58,182 nt of DNA, from the NCBI GenBank assembly GCA_009379825.1, contig WHTA01000031.1, positions 1 through 58,182 of the forward strand, in the 5' to 3' direction. The notes under the pieces are model-generated. The model did not search any database and had not been told where the DNA came from. It saw only the letters and a list, made by a program, of their open reading frames with translations. Numbering within the stretch: the first letter of the stretch is position 1; each line of letters opens with the position of its first letter. The position numbers and the translations under genes are program-made. This document shows positions 18,355 to 27,274 of this stretch, piece by piece. The stretch comes from Streptosporangiales bacterium (GTDB lineage Bacteria > Actinomycetota > Actinomycetes > Streptosporangiales > WHST01).

Positions 18355-19653
18355 CTACCAGTCGCGCAGGTCGCCGTCCGCGGAGAACAGCTCCGCGGAC
18401 GGCGACCCGGCCGGTTCGAGCGCCGGGTCGGCCGCCACCTCGTCGAGCAGTGCCGGCGAGACGTACATGCTGTCGAGGGCGAGCGTGTCGCGGATGCGCA
18501 CGATGCGCTGTTGCGCGCCGTCGGCCACGCCGCAGCTGCGCACGGCGGCCGCGACCGCGTCGCGGTCGGTGGGGAGCACGACCGGCAGCTGGATCTTGCG
18601 TACGGCGCTGAGTCCGGCGGTGAGCCCGTTCGTGTATGTCTTGGCCAGGTCGATCTGCTCCATCAGGCGCAGTGGCACGAAGTCGGCGAGGCCGATGCCG
18701 GTGGCGTTGCCCCGGGACGCGGGCGTGAGGTGATGGGCGGTGATCAGGGTCACCTCGGGCCCGCCGAACAGCTCGGGCACCCCCGGCACGCCGATCCGCC
18801 CGATCACGTTGGGGTCGATGCCGGCACCCGACTTGTCCTTGCCGAACTCGTCGATGACGAGCACGTCGACCCGTTCGAACGGGAGGCGCGGCAGCATCGC
18901 CCTGGCCCGCTCGAGCAGCGCTGCCTCGCCGGCACCGCCGATGCCGTCGGCCGGCAGGAACTCGACCGCGGCGACCTCGTGGCACGCGTTCTCCACGAGC
19001 GCCAGCCCGCCGAGCACCTTGCCGGTCCCGGCGAGCGTGCGGTACGCGGCGGGGATCCAGTGCTGCAGCTGGCTGGGGCCGAACGCGTGGATCCCTTCCG
19101 CGCCGCGCTGCTTGCCGAGCCCGATCGCCGCGATCTTCGCCAGCCCGCTCTCCACCTCGCCGCGGAAGCTCGTGTGCGGCTTGACCCGGTTGAGCAGCAG
19201 GATGGCGTCGGCCGCGGCGGCGTTCGCGTCCAGGTGCACGACCGGCCCGTCCGGCAGCCGGCCGAGCTCGACGGTGTCCATGGTCGCGCGGATCGGGGCG
19301 CCGACCGTGTCCTCGGTCACGCCGAGCTCGGCGAGCAGCGCGCGCTGACCGTCGGCGGTGGCGCCACCGTGCGACCCCATCGCCGGCACCACGAACGGCT
19401 CCGCGCCCGCGCGACGCAACGTCTGCACCACCGCCCGGACGGTGCAGGCGAAGTCGGCGATACCGCGGCTGCCCGCCGTGACGGCCACGCTCGCGCCTGC
19501 GGGGAGCTCGTCGAGCCGGGGAGCCAGCGCCTCTTCCACGGCGGCGGCGGTGTCCGGCACCCTGGGTGCGGGGACGTCCTGGCGGACTGGTGTGAACGCG
19601 GGGAACGGGGCGTCGACGCGCAGCTCACGGATCGCGGCAAAGGGACCGTACAT
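18355..19653 (-). CDS. LarA-like (nickel-dependent lactate racemase fold, DUF2088) protein
   Basis: This is a 432-residue protein of the lactate racemase N-domain superfamily. Recognisable segments are AVTAGSRGIADF, VVPAMGSHGGATADGQ, LLNRVKPHTSFRGEVESGLA and IAAIGLGKQRGAEGIH. LarA itself needs a pyridinium-NiN cofactor made by LarB, LarC and LarE; none of these is in the window. Members of this subgroup are often near sugar-acid or hydroxy-acid genes. The start could be ATG 19653 or GTG 19665; both lie near GGAGG. It diverges from a GntR regulator and converges on the exported amidohydrolase with eight bases between stops. Confidence 0.75.
   Translation of the reverse strand: MYGPFAAIRELRVDAPFPAFTPVRQDVPAPRVPDTAAAVEEALAPRLDELPAGASVAVTAGSRGIADFACTVRAVVQTLRRAGAEPFVVPAMGSHGGATADGQRALLAELGVTEDTVGAPIRATMDTVELGRLPDGPVVHLDANAAAADAILLLNRVKPHTSFRGEVESGLAKIAAIGLGKQRGAEGIHAFGPSQLQHWIPAAYRTLAGTGKVLGGLALVENACHEVAAVEFLPADGIGGAGEAALLERARAMLPRLPFERVDVLVIDEFGKDKSGAGIDPNVIGRIGVPGVPELFGGPEVTLITAHHLTPASRGNATGIGLADFVPLRLMEQIDLAKTYTNGLTAGLSAVRKIQLPVVLPTDRDAVAAAVRSCGVADGAQQRIVRIRDTLALDSMYVSPALLDEVAADPALEPAGSPSAELFSADGDLRDW
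18371..18405. terminator. Perfect 15-bp hairpin, likely bidirectional terminator
   Basis: TCGCCGTCCGCGGAG, loop AACAG, CTCCGCGGACGGCGA. The arms pair without mismatch. It lies in the last codons of the LarA-like gene, 16 bases before its stop, and about 24 bases beyond the amidohydrolase stop on the other strand. There is no T tract, as is common for actinobacterial terminators. Confidence 0.6.
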
Positions 19654-19700
19654 GGGCGTTGCCACCCCTCCGTGCGGCGGAAACCGAGGTGATCTGGTGT

Positions 19701-19724
19701 ATCGTATCTCGTGTCTTATCCGAT
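19701..19724. promoter_or_regulatory. Candidate GntR operator
   Basis: Imperfect inverted repeat ATCGTAT (19701-19707) and ATCCGAT (19718-19724) in the 101-bp gap between the LarA-like and GntR genes. Six of seven bases match across the dyad. Position suits autoregulation, but no strong family consensus is present. Confidence 0.35.
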
Positions 19725-19754
19725 GGCACCGTTGACCGGGGGAAGGTGACGAGT

Positions 19755-20447
19755 GTGAACGCCGAGGGCGACGCCACGAGATCCGGGCTGCCGTCGCTCA
19801 CGCTGCAGGGCTCGCGGTCCCAGGTGGTCGCGGATACTGTAAGAACGGCCATCCTGTCCGGCCAGCTCGCTCCCGGGCAGCAGCTCGTGGAACGCGAGCT
19901 CTCCGAGCTGTTCGGGGTCTCCAAGACGCCCGTGCGCGAGGCACTCATCGGCCTCGTCGGCACCGGCCTGGTGGAGCAGAACCCGTACCGCGGCATGGTG
20001 GTACGCACGGTCACGCCGGAGCTGGTCCAGTCGGTCTACGACACCAGGGAGCTGCTCGAGCCGCCGGCGGTGGCCAGGTCGGCCGAGCGCATCCCGGAAA
20101 CGTCCATGGCGCGGGCGAGCGAGCTGCTCGACGAGGCGTACAAGCACGGCAGCGCGGGCGACCAGGTCGGGCTGCAGCTGCGCAACAGGGAGTTCCATCG
20201 GGTGCTCTACTCCAGCTGCGCCAACTTGGTGCAGTGCCACTACCTCGACGGCCTGCAGGATCTCGTCGCGCTCATCTCCGTCACCGGCTGGACGAAGAAG
20301 CAGACCTGGGAGGTCGAGTACGAGGAGCACAGGGGGATCCTCGCCGCCGTCACCAGCCGCGACGTCGAGGCCGCCGAGGCCCGTACCCGCGAGCACGTGC
20401 ACGCGTTCGCCGCGCAGCTGCTGCAGCGGTTCGGGTCGGAAGGATGA
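19755..20447 (+). CDS. GntR-family regulator (FCD/FadR subfamily)
   Basis: This 230-residue protein has an N-terminal winged helix (RTAILSGQLAPGQQLVERELSE then LFGVSKTPVREALIGL) and a C-terminal all-helical FCD domain. The metal/ligand site is consistent with the visible DTRELLEPPAV, EFHRVLY and EEHRGILAAV segments, in which Asp and several His residues usually bind metal. GTG 19755 was chosen because GGGGAAGG lies just upstream. FCD regulators commonly sense sugar acids, hydroxy acids or lactate. It probably controls the following dehydrogenase-ThDP-dehydratase genes and the divergent LarA-like gene. Confidence 0.88.
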   Translation: MNAEGDATRSGLPSLTLQGSRSQVVADTVRTAILSGQLAPGQQLVERELSELFGVSKTPVREALIGLVGTGLVEQNPYRGMVVRTVTPELVQSVYDTRELLEPPAVARSAERIPETSMARASELLDEAYKHGSAGDQVGLQLRNREFHRVLYSSCANLVQCHYLDGLQDLVALISVTGWTKKQTWEVEYEEHRGILAAVTSRDVEAAEARTREHVHAFAAQLLQRFGSEG

Positions 20448-20471
20448 ATCCACGGTACTGGGAGGGCTAGC

Positions 20472-21389
20472 GTGCCAGAGCGGGAACTCACGCCCGGAGA
20501 CACGAAGGTCGGGTTCGTCGGCCTCGGCATCATGGGCGAGCCGATGGCCGGCAACCTCGTGCAGGCCGGCTACCAGGTCACCGTGCACAACCGGAGCAGC
20601 CCCGCGGTCGAGCGTCTCGCCGCCGCCGGTGCGCAGCCGGCCGGCACGCCGGCCGAGGCGGCCAAGGGCGCCGACGTAGTGATCCTCATGCTGCCGGACT
20701 CACCGGACGTCGAGCTCGTGATGAACGGGGAGAACGGCGTCGCCGGCGCCCTGCGCGAGGGTGCCGTGCTGATCGACATGAGCACGATCTCGCCCGAGGT
20801 GACCAGGCGGCTGGCCGGTGAGCTCGCCGGCCGTGGCGTACGGATGCTGGACGCGCCGGTCAGCGGCGGGCAACAGGGCGCGATCGCCGGCACCCTCACC
20901 ATCATGGTCGGCGGCGACGCGGACACCTTCGCCTCGGCCGAGCCGCTGTTCGACGTGCTCGGCGGGAGCGTCACGCTCATCGGGGACTCGGGCGCGGGCC
21001 AGGTGGCCAAGGCCTGCAACCAGACCATCGTCGCGTGCACCCTCCAGAACGTCGCGGAGGCGCTCGTGCTGGCGAAGCGCTCCGGCGTCGACCCGGCGCG
21101 GGTCAGGCAGGCACTGCTCGGCGGCTTCGCTGGCAGCAAGATCCTCGAGATCCACGGGCAGCGGATGCTCGACGAGGCGTACGAGCCTGGCTTCAAGGTG
21201 CGGCTGCATGCCAAGGACCTGGACATCGCGCTACGTACCGCCGCCGAGGCGGGCGTCGCCCTGCCGAGTACGGCTGCGGTGCGCCAGTTCCTCACCACGC
21301 TGGTCGCCTCCGGGCGGGGCGAGCTCGACCACTCGGCACTCGCCCTCGTGGTGGAACAGCTGGCGGCCGGCCAGGAGCCGACGGCGTGA
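20472..21389 (+). CDS. 3-hydroxyisobutyrate/tartronate-semialdehyde reductase-type dehydrogenase
   Basis: This is a 305-residue beta-hydroxyacid dehydrogenase. The N-terminal Rossmann motif is VGFVGLGIMGEPMAGNL, the substrate-binding region is DAPVSGGQQGAIAGTLTIM, and the catalytic lysine lies in GQVAKACNQ. Members reduce tartronate semialdehyde or oxidise 3-hydroxyisobutyrate or related acids. GTG 20472 follows GGAGGG. The ThDP-enzyme gene starts within its stop codon (4-bp overlap). The neighbouring GntR, LarA-like and IlvD-type genes suggest hydroxy-acid or sugar-acid catabolism rather than valine breakdown. Confidence 0.87.
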   Translation: MPERELTPGDTKVGFVGLGIMGEPMAGNLVQAGYQVTVHNRSSPAVERLAAAGAQPAGTPAEAAKGADVVILMLPDSPDVELVMNGENGVAGALREGAVLIDMSTISPEVTRRLAGELAGRGVRMLDAPVSGGQQGAIAGTLTIMVGGDADTFASAEPLFDVLGGSVTLIGDSGAGQVAKACNQTIVACTLQNVAEALVLAKRSGVDPARVRQALLGGFAGSKILEIHGQRMLDEAYEPGFKVRLHAKDLDIALRTAAEAGVALPSTAAVRQFLTTLVASGRGELDHSALALVVEQLAAGQEPTA

Positions 21390-23041
21390 GCGAGGAGATG
21401 CACGAGGCCGGCCGAGCGCTGGTCGACGTACTCGCCGCGCGCGGTGTGCGCCGCTTCTACACGGTTCCCGGCGAGAGCTTCCTGCCGGTGCTGGAGGCCG
21501 CGTCGTCCGACCCGAGGCTGCAGCTGGTGTCCACCAGGCACGAGTCAGGTGCGGCGTTCATGGCGGAGGCCGACGCGAAGCTGACCGGGCAGCCGGCGGT
21601 CGCCATGGGCACCCGCGGGGTGGGCGCGTCGAACCTCGCGATCGGCGTGCACACCGCGTACCAGGACGCTACGCCGATGATCGTGCTGCTCGGCCAGGTC
21701 GAGACCCAGCACCTGCACAAGGAGGCGTTCCAGGAGGTCGACCTCACCGCGTACTTCGCGCCGATCACGAAGTGGTCGGTGACGGCACACCGCGCCGACC
21801 GGGTCTGCGAGCTGGTCGCCCGTGCGTACCAGGTGGCGGTGTCCGGTCGCCCCGGCCCGGTGCTCGTCGCGTTGCCGGCCGACCTGCTCTCGGTTCATGT
21901 CCCCGTGCCTGCCACGGTGGCGGAGGGCATGACCGGGCCGCAGGCGAGCGACGCCGACGTGGCCGAGCTCGCCGAGCAGCTGCGCGGCGCCGACCGGCCG
22001 GTGCTCATCGCCGGCGGCGGAGTGCGGCACGCCAGGCGTGAGCTGGTTGCGGTGGCCGAGAGCTACTCCTGCGGCGTGTACACCAGCTTCCGCCGGCAGG
22101 ACGTGTTCCCCAACGACCATCCGCACTACCTGGGCATCCTCGGGCTGCGCCCGGAGAAGACGACGCGTGCGCTGCGCGACGCCGACCTGGTCGTGCTCGC
22201 CGGTTCCGGGCTGGACGAGATCACCAGCCAGGGGTACACGCTGCCGGCACCCACGGCGCGGGTGGTGCAGATCGACGTCGACCCCCGGCCGCTCGGCGTG
22301 GACACCGCGTCGGCGTGGCACCTCGCTGCGGACGCCGGCAGCGTGCTGGCCGCGCTCGCGCGTACGGCACCCGCCGTGCCGCCGGAGCGCGACTGGTCGG
22401 CCGAGCGGCAGCTCTTCGAGGACTACCACCGGGTCGACACCGCCGACACGGCGCAGGGCAGCGGGCTCGACCCGGCTCGGGTGGTGGCCGCACTGCACCG
22501 GCACTTCCCGCGCGACACCGTCGTCACCAACGACGCAGGCAACTTCTCCGGGTTCGTGCAGCGGCACTGGCTTTTCACCGAGCCGCACACCCAGCTCGGT
22601 CCGGTCAACGGCGCCATGGGGTACGCGGTGCCAGCGGCGGTCGCGGCGAAGCTCGCCGACCCGCAGCGTACGGTCCTCGCCGCCGTGGGCGACGGTGGTT
22701 TCCTCATGACGGGAGCGGAGCTGGAGACCGCAGTGCGGCTCGGGCTCTCGTTCACCGTCGTCGTCTTCCGCAACGGTCTCTACGGCACGATCGCCATGCA
22801 CCAGGCGCAGACGTACGGCCGGCTGGCCGGGGTCGACATCGGCCCGGTGGACGTCGCCACCGTCGCGCGTGGTCTCGGCGCCCGTGCCGCCACCGTCCGC
22901 ACGGAGGACGAGCTGGAGCGCGAGCTGTCCGGTGTGCACGCGGCCGGCTCGCCACCGGTGCCCATGGTGCTGGACGTCGTCACCGATCCCGACCTCATCG
23001 CACCGGGGCGACGGCTGGCCACCGACCTACATCCGGACTGA
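21386..23041 (+). CDS. ThDP-dependent enzyme, acetolactate synthase-like
   Basis: This 551-residue three-domain ThDP enzyme has the activating Glu in STRHESGAAFMAEADAK. The cofactor motif is GDGGFLMTGAELET, ending about 30 residues later at the FRNGLYG Asn. Because the Glu is present, it is unlikely to be glyoxylate carboligase, where that position is Val. It resembles the large subunit of acetolactate synthase and ThDP decarboxylases or lyases, but lacks features that settle the reaction. It overlaps the dehydrogenase by 4 bp and precedes the dehydratase by ten bases, so it acts in the same pathway. Confidence 0.82.
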   Translation: MSEEMHEAGRALVDVLAARGVRRFYTVPGESFLPVLEAASSDPRLQLVSTRHESGAAFMAEADAKLTGQPAVAMGTRGVGASNLAIGVHTAYQDATPMIVLLGQVETQHLHKEAFQEVDLTAYFAPITKWSVTAHRADRVCELVARAYQVAVSGRPGPVLVALPADLLSVHVPVPATVAEGMTGPQASDADVAELAEQLRGADRPVLIAGGGVRHARRELVAVAESYSCGVYTSFRRQDVFPNDHPHYLGILGLRPEKTTRALRDADLVVLAGSGLDEITSQGYTLPAPTARVVQIDVDPRPLGVDTASAWHLAADAGSVLAALARTAPAVPPERDWSAERQLFEDYHRVDTADTAQGSGLDPARVVAALHRHFPRDTVVTNDAGNFSGFVQRHWLFTEPHTQLGPVNGAMGYAVPAAVAAKLADPQRTVLAAVGDGGFLMTGAELETAVRLGLSFTVVVFRNGLYGTIAMHQAQTYGRLAGVDIGPVDVATVARGLGARAATVRTEDELERELSGVHAAGSPPVPMVLDVVTDPDLIAPGRRLATDLHPD

Positions 23042-23051
23042 GGAGCCAGCG

Positions 23052-24780
23052 ATGCCGAACGAGTTCGATCCGGCGAAGCTACGCAGCCAGCGGTGGTTCT
23101 GACCGGACGACCTGCGCAGCTTCAGCCACCGGTCCCGCGCCAAGCAGCTCGGCTACAGCGAGGCGGACTTCCAGGGCCGCCCGGCCATCGCCGTGCTGAA
23201 CACGTGGAGCGACATCAACCCCTGTCACAGCCACTTAAGGGACCGCGCCGAGGAGATCAAGCGCGGGGTGTGGCAGGCCGGCGGCTTCCCGCTCGAGCTG
23301 CCGGCAATCTCGCTCGCCGAGCCGTTCCAGAAGCCGTCGACCATGCTCTACCGCAACCTGCTGGCTATCGAGGCCGAGGAGCTGCTGCGTTCTTACCCGG
23401 TCGACGGCGTCGTGCTGATGGGCGGCTGCGACAAGACGACGCCGGCTCTCGTCATGGGCGCTGCGAGCGTCGACCTGCCGGCGATCTATGTGCCCGCGGG
23501 ACCGATGCTGCGCGGCCGCTGGCGCGGCGACCTGCTCGGCAGCGGTACCGACCAGTGGCGCTACTGGAACGAGCGCGAAGCCGGCCAGATCACCGAGTGC
23601 GACTGGCGCGAGATCGAGGGCGGCATCGCACGTTCCGCGGGTCACTGCATGACCATGGGCACCGCGTCCACCATGACCTCGGTGGTGGAGACGCTGGGGC
23701 TCACACTGCCCGGTGCGGCTTCGATACCGGCGCCGGACTCCGGTCACTCGCGGATGGCCGCCGACAGCGGCCGGCGGATCGTCGACCTCGTACGCGACGA
23801 CGCCCGCCCGTCCCGCATCTGCACGAGGGCGGCGTTCCGTAACGCGGTGATCGTGGTGCTCGCGCTCGGCGGGTCCACGAACGCCCTCATCCACCTGGTT
23901 GCCATGGCACGGCGGTTCGGCGTCGACTTCGCGCTGGACGAGTTCGACGAGCTCAGCCGCGAGGTACCCGTGCTGGCGAACATCCGCCCGTCGGGCGCGT
24001 ACCTGATGGAGGACTTCGCGTACGCCGGTGGCCTGCTGGGGCTGATGACGCGGCTGACCGACCTGCTCGACCTGTCGTGCCCGACGGTGAGCGGAGCAAC
24101 GCTCGGCGAGAACCTGGAGCGCGCCGGCGTGTACGACGACGACGTGATCAGGGACCGGGCCAACCCGGTGCCCGCCGAGGGCGGTCTGGCCGTGCTGCGC
24201 GGCAACCTGGCCCCCGCAGGTTGCGTCATCAAGCACAGCGCCGCCGACCCGCGGCTGCTCACGCACACCGGCGCCACGGTGGTGTTCGACGACTACAACG
24301 ACATGGCGGCACGGATCAACGACCCGGCGCGCGGCGTGGACGAGAACTCGGTGCTCGTGCTGCGCGGCTCGGGCCCGCAGGGCGGTCCTGGCATGCCGGA
24401 ATGGGGGATGCTGCCGATACCGCGTCACCTGTTGCGGCAGGGGGTGCGCGACATGGTCCGGATCTCCGACGCGCGGATGAGCGGCACCAGCTACGGCACG
24501 TGCGTGCTGCACGTGGCCCCGGAGTCGCACATCGGCGGGCCGCTCGCCCTGGTGAGCGACGGCCGACCAGATCCGCCTGGACGTGCCGGCCCGCCGGCTC
24601 GACCTGCTCGTGGACGACGCCGAGCTGGACCGCCGCAGAGCCGAGTGGTCACCCCCGCCGGTGCGCTACACCCGCGGCTACGCCGCCATGTTCTGCCAAC
24701 ACGTCAGCCAAGCCCACGACGGCTGCGACTTCGACTTCCTCGCCCGCCCAGGCACCACCCAGGAGCCGGAGATCCACTAG
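23052..24780 (+). pseudogene. IlvD/Edd-family dehydratase, nonsense codon and frameshift
   Basis: This resembles an Fe-S dehydratase of about 575 residues that removes water from dihydroxy acids or sugar acids. The three cluster cysteines are in NPCHSHL, MGGCDKTTP and SAGHCMTMG; LALGGSTNALIHL is also typical. Codon 17 is TGA between RSQRWF and PDDLRSFSHRSR, a stretch that is otherwise typical of the family. Near 24557 a one-base shift moves the reading from LALVSDG into another frame, which supplies a correct C-terminus (LDVPARRLDLLVDDAELDRR to PGTTQEPEIH). Two lesions make it a probable pseudogene, or the sequence has errors. The resemblance is closer to sugar-acid dehydratases than to branched-chain IlvD. 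Confidence 0.78.
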
Positions 24781-25613
24781 GCCGTCACGAGGTCGCTCGG
24801 GCGGGTGTCGAGCTCGCCGCTGCGGGCCGAGGGAGACAGCCAGCCGAACGGGTCGGGTGTGGTGCTGCGGTACTCCAGGCCCACCATGCCGCTGTAGCCG
24901 GTGTCCTGCAGTGCGTCGAGCACCCGGCCGAACGCGATCTCGCCGGTGCCCGGCGTGCTGCGGCCGGGGGAGTCGGCCAGCTGGATGTGGGCGAACTCGG
25001 CGCCGTGCCGGCTGATCGTGTCGATCAGGTTCCCTTCCATCCGCTGCATGTGGTACGCGTCGTACAGCAGGCCGATCGACGTGCCGCCGGTGGCCTGCAC
25101 CTGGCGGATCACGTCGAGGCCGTGTGTCGTGTGCAGCACCGGATAGCGCGGGTTCTCGTACGAGTTCAACGGTTCGAGCACGACCGTCGCGACGCCGTGC
25201 GCGGCGTCCGCCGCCCACGCGAGGTTGGCGAGCGCACACTCGTCCTGCCGCCACGGGGCCACGTCCTCCTGCCGGTTGCCGTACAGCGCGTTGATCACCC
25301 GGCAACCGGTGCGCTTCGCGATGTCCACCGCCACAGGGACGTTGGCGCGGAACCTGGCCTGCTGGTCGGGCAGCGACACCAGCCCGCGGTCGCCGGCGGG
25401 CATGTCGCCGGCGTCGAAGTTCAACCCGGTGAGCTCGACGCCGGCGTCGTCGATGCTGCTCAACAGGGCGTCCACCTCGGCGTCCGCGGGCTCAGGTGTG
25501 GTGAACGGCCACCACATCTCCACCGCGTCGAACCCAGCCTGTTTCGCGGCTTCCGGTCGTCGGTTCATCGGCAGGTCGACGAACAGCATGGACACGTTGA
25601 CGGCGAATCTCAT
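24777..25613 (-). CDS. Hydroxypyruvate isomerase-like sugar-phosphate isomerase/epimerase family protein
   Basis: This 278-residue AP-endonuclease-2/TIM-barrel protein resembles Hyi. Key segments are VEMWWPF, LNFDAGDMPAGDRGL, VLEPLNSYENPRYPV (catalytic Glu region), LYDAYHMQRMEGNL and GLEYRS (second Glu). Hyi interconverts hydroxypyruvate and tartronate semialdehyde. It is the last gene of the tripartite-transporter operon, and its stop overlaps the stop of the dehydratase on the other strand at CTAG. The tartronate-semialdehyde-reductase-like gene next door could act on its product, though it is in a different transcription unit. Confidence 0.8.
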   Translation of the reverse strand: MRFAVNVSMLFVDLPMNRRPEAAKQAGFDAVEMWWPFTTPEPADAEVDALLSSIDDAGVELTGLNFDAGDMPAGDRGLVSLPDQQARFRANVPVAVDIAKRTGCRVINALYGNRQEDVAPWRQDECALANLAWAADAAHGVATVVLEPLNSYENPRYPVLHTTHGLDVIRQVQATGGTSIGLLYDAYHMQRMEGNLIDTISRHGAEFAHIQLADSPGRSTPGTGEIAFGRVLDALQDTGYSGMVGLEYRSTTPDPFGWLSPSARSGELDTRPSDLVTA

Positions 25614-25641
25614 CGCGGCTCGGCTCCTCTCGGGTGAGCGG

Positions 25642-26136
25642 TCACGGTAGCGGCATGGAGAAGACGTACGGGATGACGAAGCCGGTCAGTACGACACCGA
25701 CGGCAGTAGCGACCGCGATCTGCACCCAGCTGCCCGAGCGCAGGAACACGAAGGTGGCCACCAGGTAGGCGCCCGTCACGATGGGGAAGGGCACCAGCCC
25801 GATCAGCATCGCGTAGCCGACCATCAGCGCGAACAGCACCACCGCGCGGCGCGACTCCGCACTGTGGGCCAGTTCCCGCAACCGCGGCGCCAGGGCGCGC
25901 AGCGCGCCCCCGCGCACGGCTTTCGCCAGCACGACGAGGCTGAGCAAGGCGATCGCGCAGCTGACGAGGATCGGCGTGAAACCCGGGCTGGTCATCAAGC
26001 CGAGGTCGCCGCGATGCGGCATGCCAAGGGCTTCCCTGACGATCCACGCGCACAGCGGCAGCAGCACGATCGCGACGACGAGGTCGCCGGCAGCCGTCGG
26101 CGGTGCCTCCGGCTGCCGGGAACCCTCGTCCGTCAC
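25642..26136 (-). CDS. Tripartite tricarboxylate transporter small subunit (TctB)
   Basis: This protein of about 164 residues has four hydrophobic segments, typical of TctB. Starting at GTG 26136 gives a 4-bp overlap with the solute-binding gene; an ATG at 26151 would overlap by 19 bases. It pairs with the large membrane subunit TctA at 29012-30517 and the lipoprotein at 26133-27257 to form a secondary carboxylate importer. Confidence 0.8.
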   Translation of the reverse strand: MTDEGSRQPEAPPTAAGDLVVAIVLLPLCAWIVREALGMPHRGDLGLMTSPGFTPILVSCAIALLSLVVLAKAVRGGALRALAPRLRELAHSAESRRAVVLFALMVGYAMLIGLVPFPIVTGAYLVATFVFLRSGSWVQIAVATAVGVVLTGFVIPYVFSMPLP

Positions 26137-27257
26137 TGGTCCTTCGGCCACGGCTCGGCCTTCTTCGCGCGGTCGTGGGGCGGCCAGAAGAACTTCTCCA
26201 CCGTCGGGATGCCCACCTTCTCCGGGTCGTTCTTCGTGGCGCCGAGCTCGTACAGAGCCCAGGCTCGCCCGGACTCCAGCCTCGCCATCGCCTTGTCGGA
26301 GTCCGTTCCCGTGGTGAAGTCCACGATGCCACCGAGATCGCCCTCGTACAGGTTCTTGAAGTCCTTCTGCTCGGTCGCGTGCTTCACTGCCTTGCTCAGC
26401 CGCTGGAGGACCGCCGGTGGCGTGTCACGTGACACGTAGATGCCGAACCACGGGTTGACGGCCGTGTAGGCGCCGAGCTTCGGGTACTCGTCGGTGATCG
26501 GCGGCACGGTGTGCCCGGCGACCTCGACGGGTTCCTCGTAGAGGTTGACCAGCGGCCGCATGTCACCTGCTTCTGCCATGTCGATGAGGTCGCCCTGGGT
26601 GACGGCGGCCCAGTCGATCTCGCCCGCCTTCAGGAACTTGCCGGCTTCGCTGCCGCCGGTGTACGGGACGTGCTTGGCCTTGACCCCGGCCTCGTCCTTG
26701 AGCAGCTCACCGAAGATCTGCCCGTTGCTGCCGGGCCCCGGTGTCCCGTAACGCATCGACGGGTCCTTCTTCATGGCCGCGACGAGGTCGCCGACCGTCT
26801 CGTACTCGCTGTCGTCCTTGACGTAGATGGTCGTCGGTGACGGCCCGGCGAGCAGTGCGTAGAAGTCCTCCCAGCCGACGTCCGCCTCGTCCATGACCGG
26901 CCAGACCCCGGCGACGTTGGCGCCGCCGAACAACGAGTAGCCGTTCGGCTCCTCCTTCGCCACCTGGCCGCCGCCCACGCCGCCGTTGGCGCCCTCGACG
27001 TTGACGACGTTGATGTTCACGCCGAGGTCGTCCTTCATCTCCTTGGCGAGGCCGCGGGTGGTCAGGTCGGAGCTGCCACCGGCCGACCAGCCGACGGTGA
27101 TCTTTATGGGACGCAACGGGAACTCGTCCGTGGCGGTGCGGGTCTGGCAAGCGGTCGCCGCAAGAGCGACCACCGCCAACGCCGCACCGGCGACGCGGAG
27201 TCCCGGCGTGCCGCCTCGTCTCGATGGGTGGTGACTGTGCGGACGGGTGCGCAACAT
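26133..27257 (-). CDS. Tripartite tricarboxylate transporter solute-binding lipoprotein (TctC/Bug)
   Basis: This 374-residue extracytoplasmic binding protein has an N-terminal signal peptide ending in the lipobox LAATAC, so it is membrane anchored. Bug-family segments include PLRPIKITVGWSAGGSSDLT, MRYGTPGPGSNGQIFGELL, AKHVPYTGGSEAGKF and GWEDFYALLAG. ATG 27257 has GGAGG five bases upstream and is preferred over the ATG at 27278, which overlaps the aldolase. Bug proteins bind carboxylates such as citrate, tartrate or amino acids. The enzymes in this operon suggest a hydroxy-carboxylate. Confidence 0.87.
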   Translation of the reverse strand: MLRTRPHSHHPSRRGGTPGLRVAGAALAVVALAATACQTRTATDEFPLRPIKITVGWSAGGSSDLTTRGLAKEMKDDLGVNINVVNVEGANGGVGGGQVAKEEPNGYSLFGGANVAGVWPVMDEADVGWEDFYALLAGPSPTTIYVKDDSEYETVGDLVAAMKKDPSMRYGTPGPGSNGQIFGELLKDEAGVKAKHVPYTGGSEAGKFLKAGEIDWAAVTQGDLIDMAEAGDMRPLVNLYEEPVEVAGHTVPPITDEYPKLGAYTAVNPWFGIYVSRDTPPAVLQRLSKAVKHATEQKDFKNLYEGDLGGIVDFTTGTDSDKAMARLESGRAWALYELGATKNDPEKVGIPTVEKFFWPPHDRAKKAEPWPKDQ

Positions 27258-27274
27258 GGGTCCTCCCACATGGT

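Noticed and set aside
15133-19692. A 1,519-residue plus-strand reading across the exported amidohydrolase and the next gene
   Set aside because: Its second part runs antisense through the LarA-like gene and has low-complexity composition. The real C-terminus is in another frame and stops at 18347.
21386-23041. Glyoxylate carboligase in a tartronate pathway
   Set aside because: The reductase-like and Hyi-like neighbours suggested it, but the ThDP enzyme keeps the activating Glu (RHESGA), which glyoxylate carboligase lacks.
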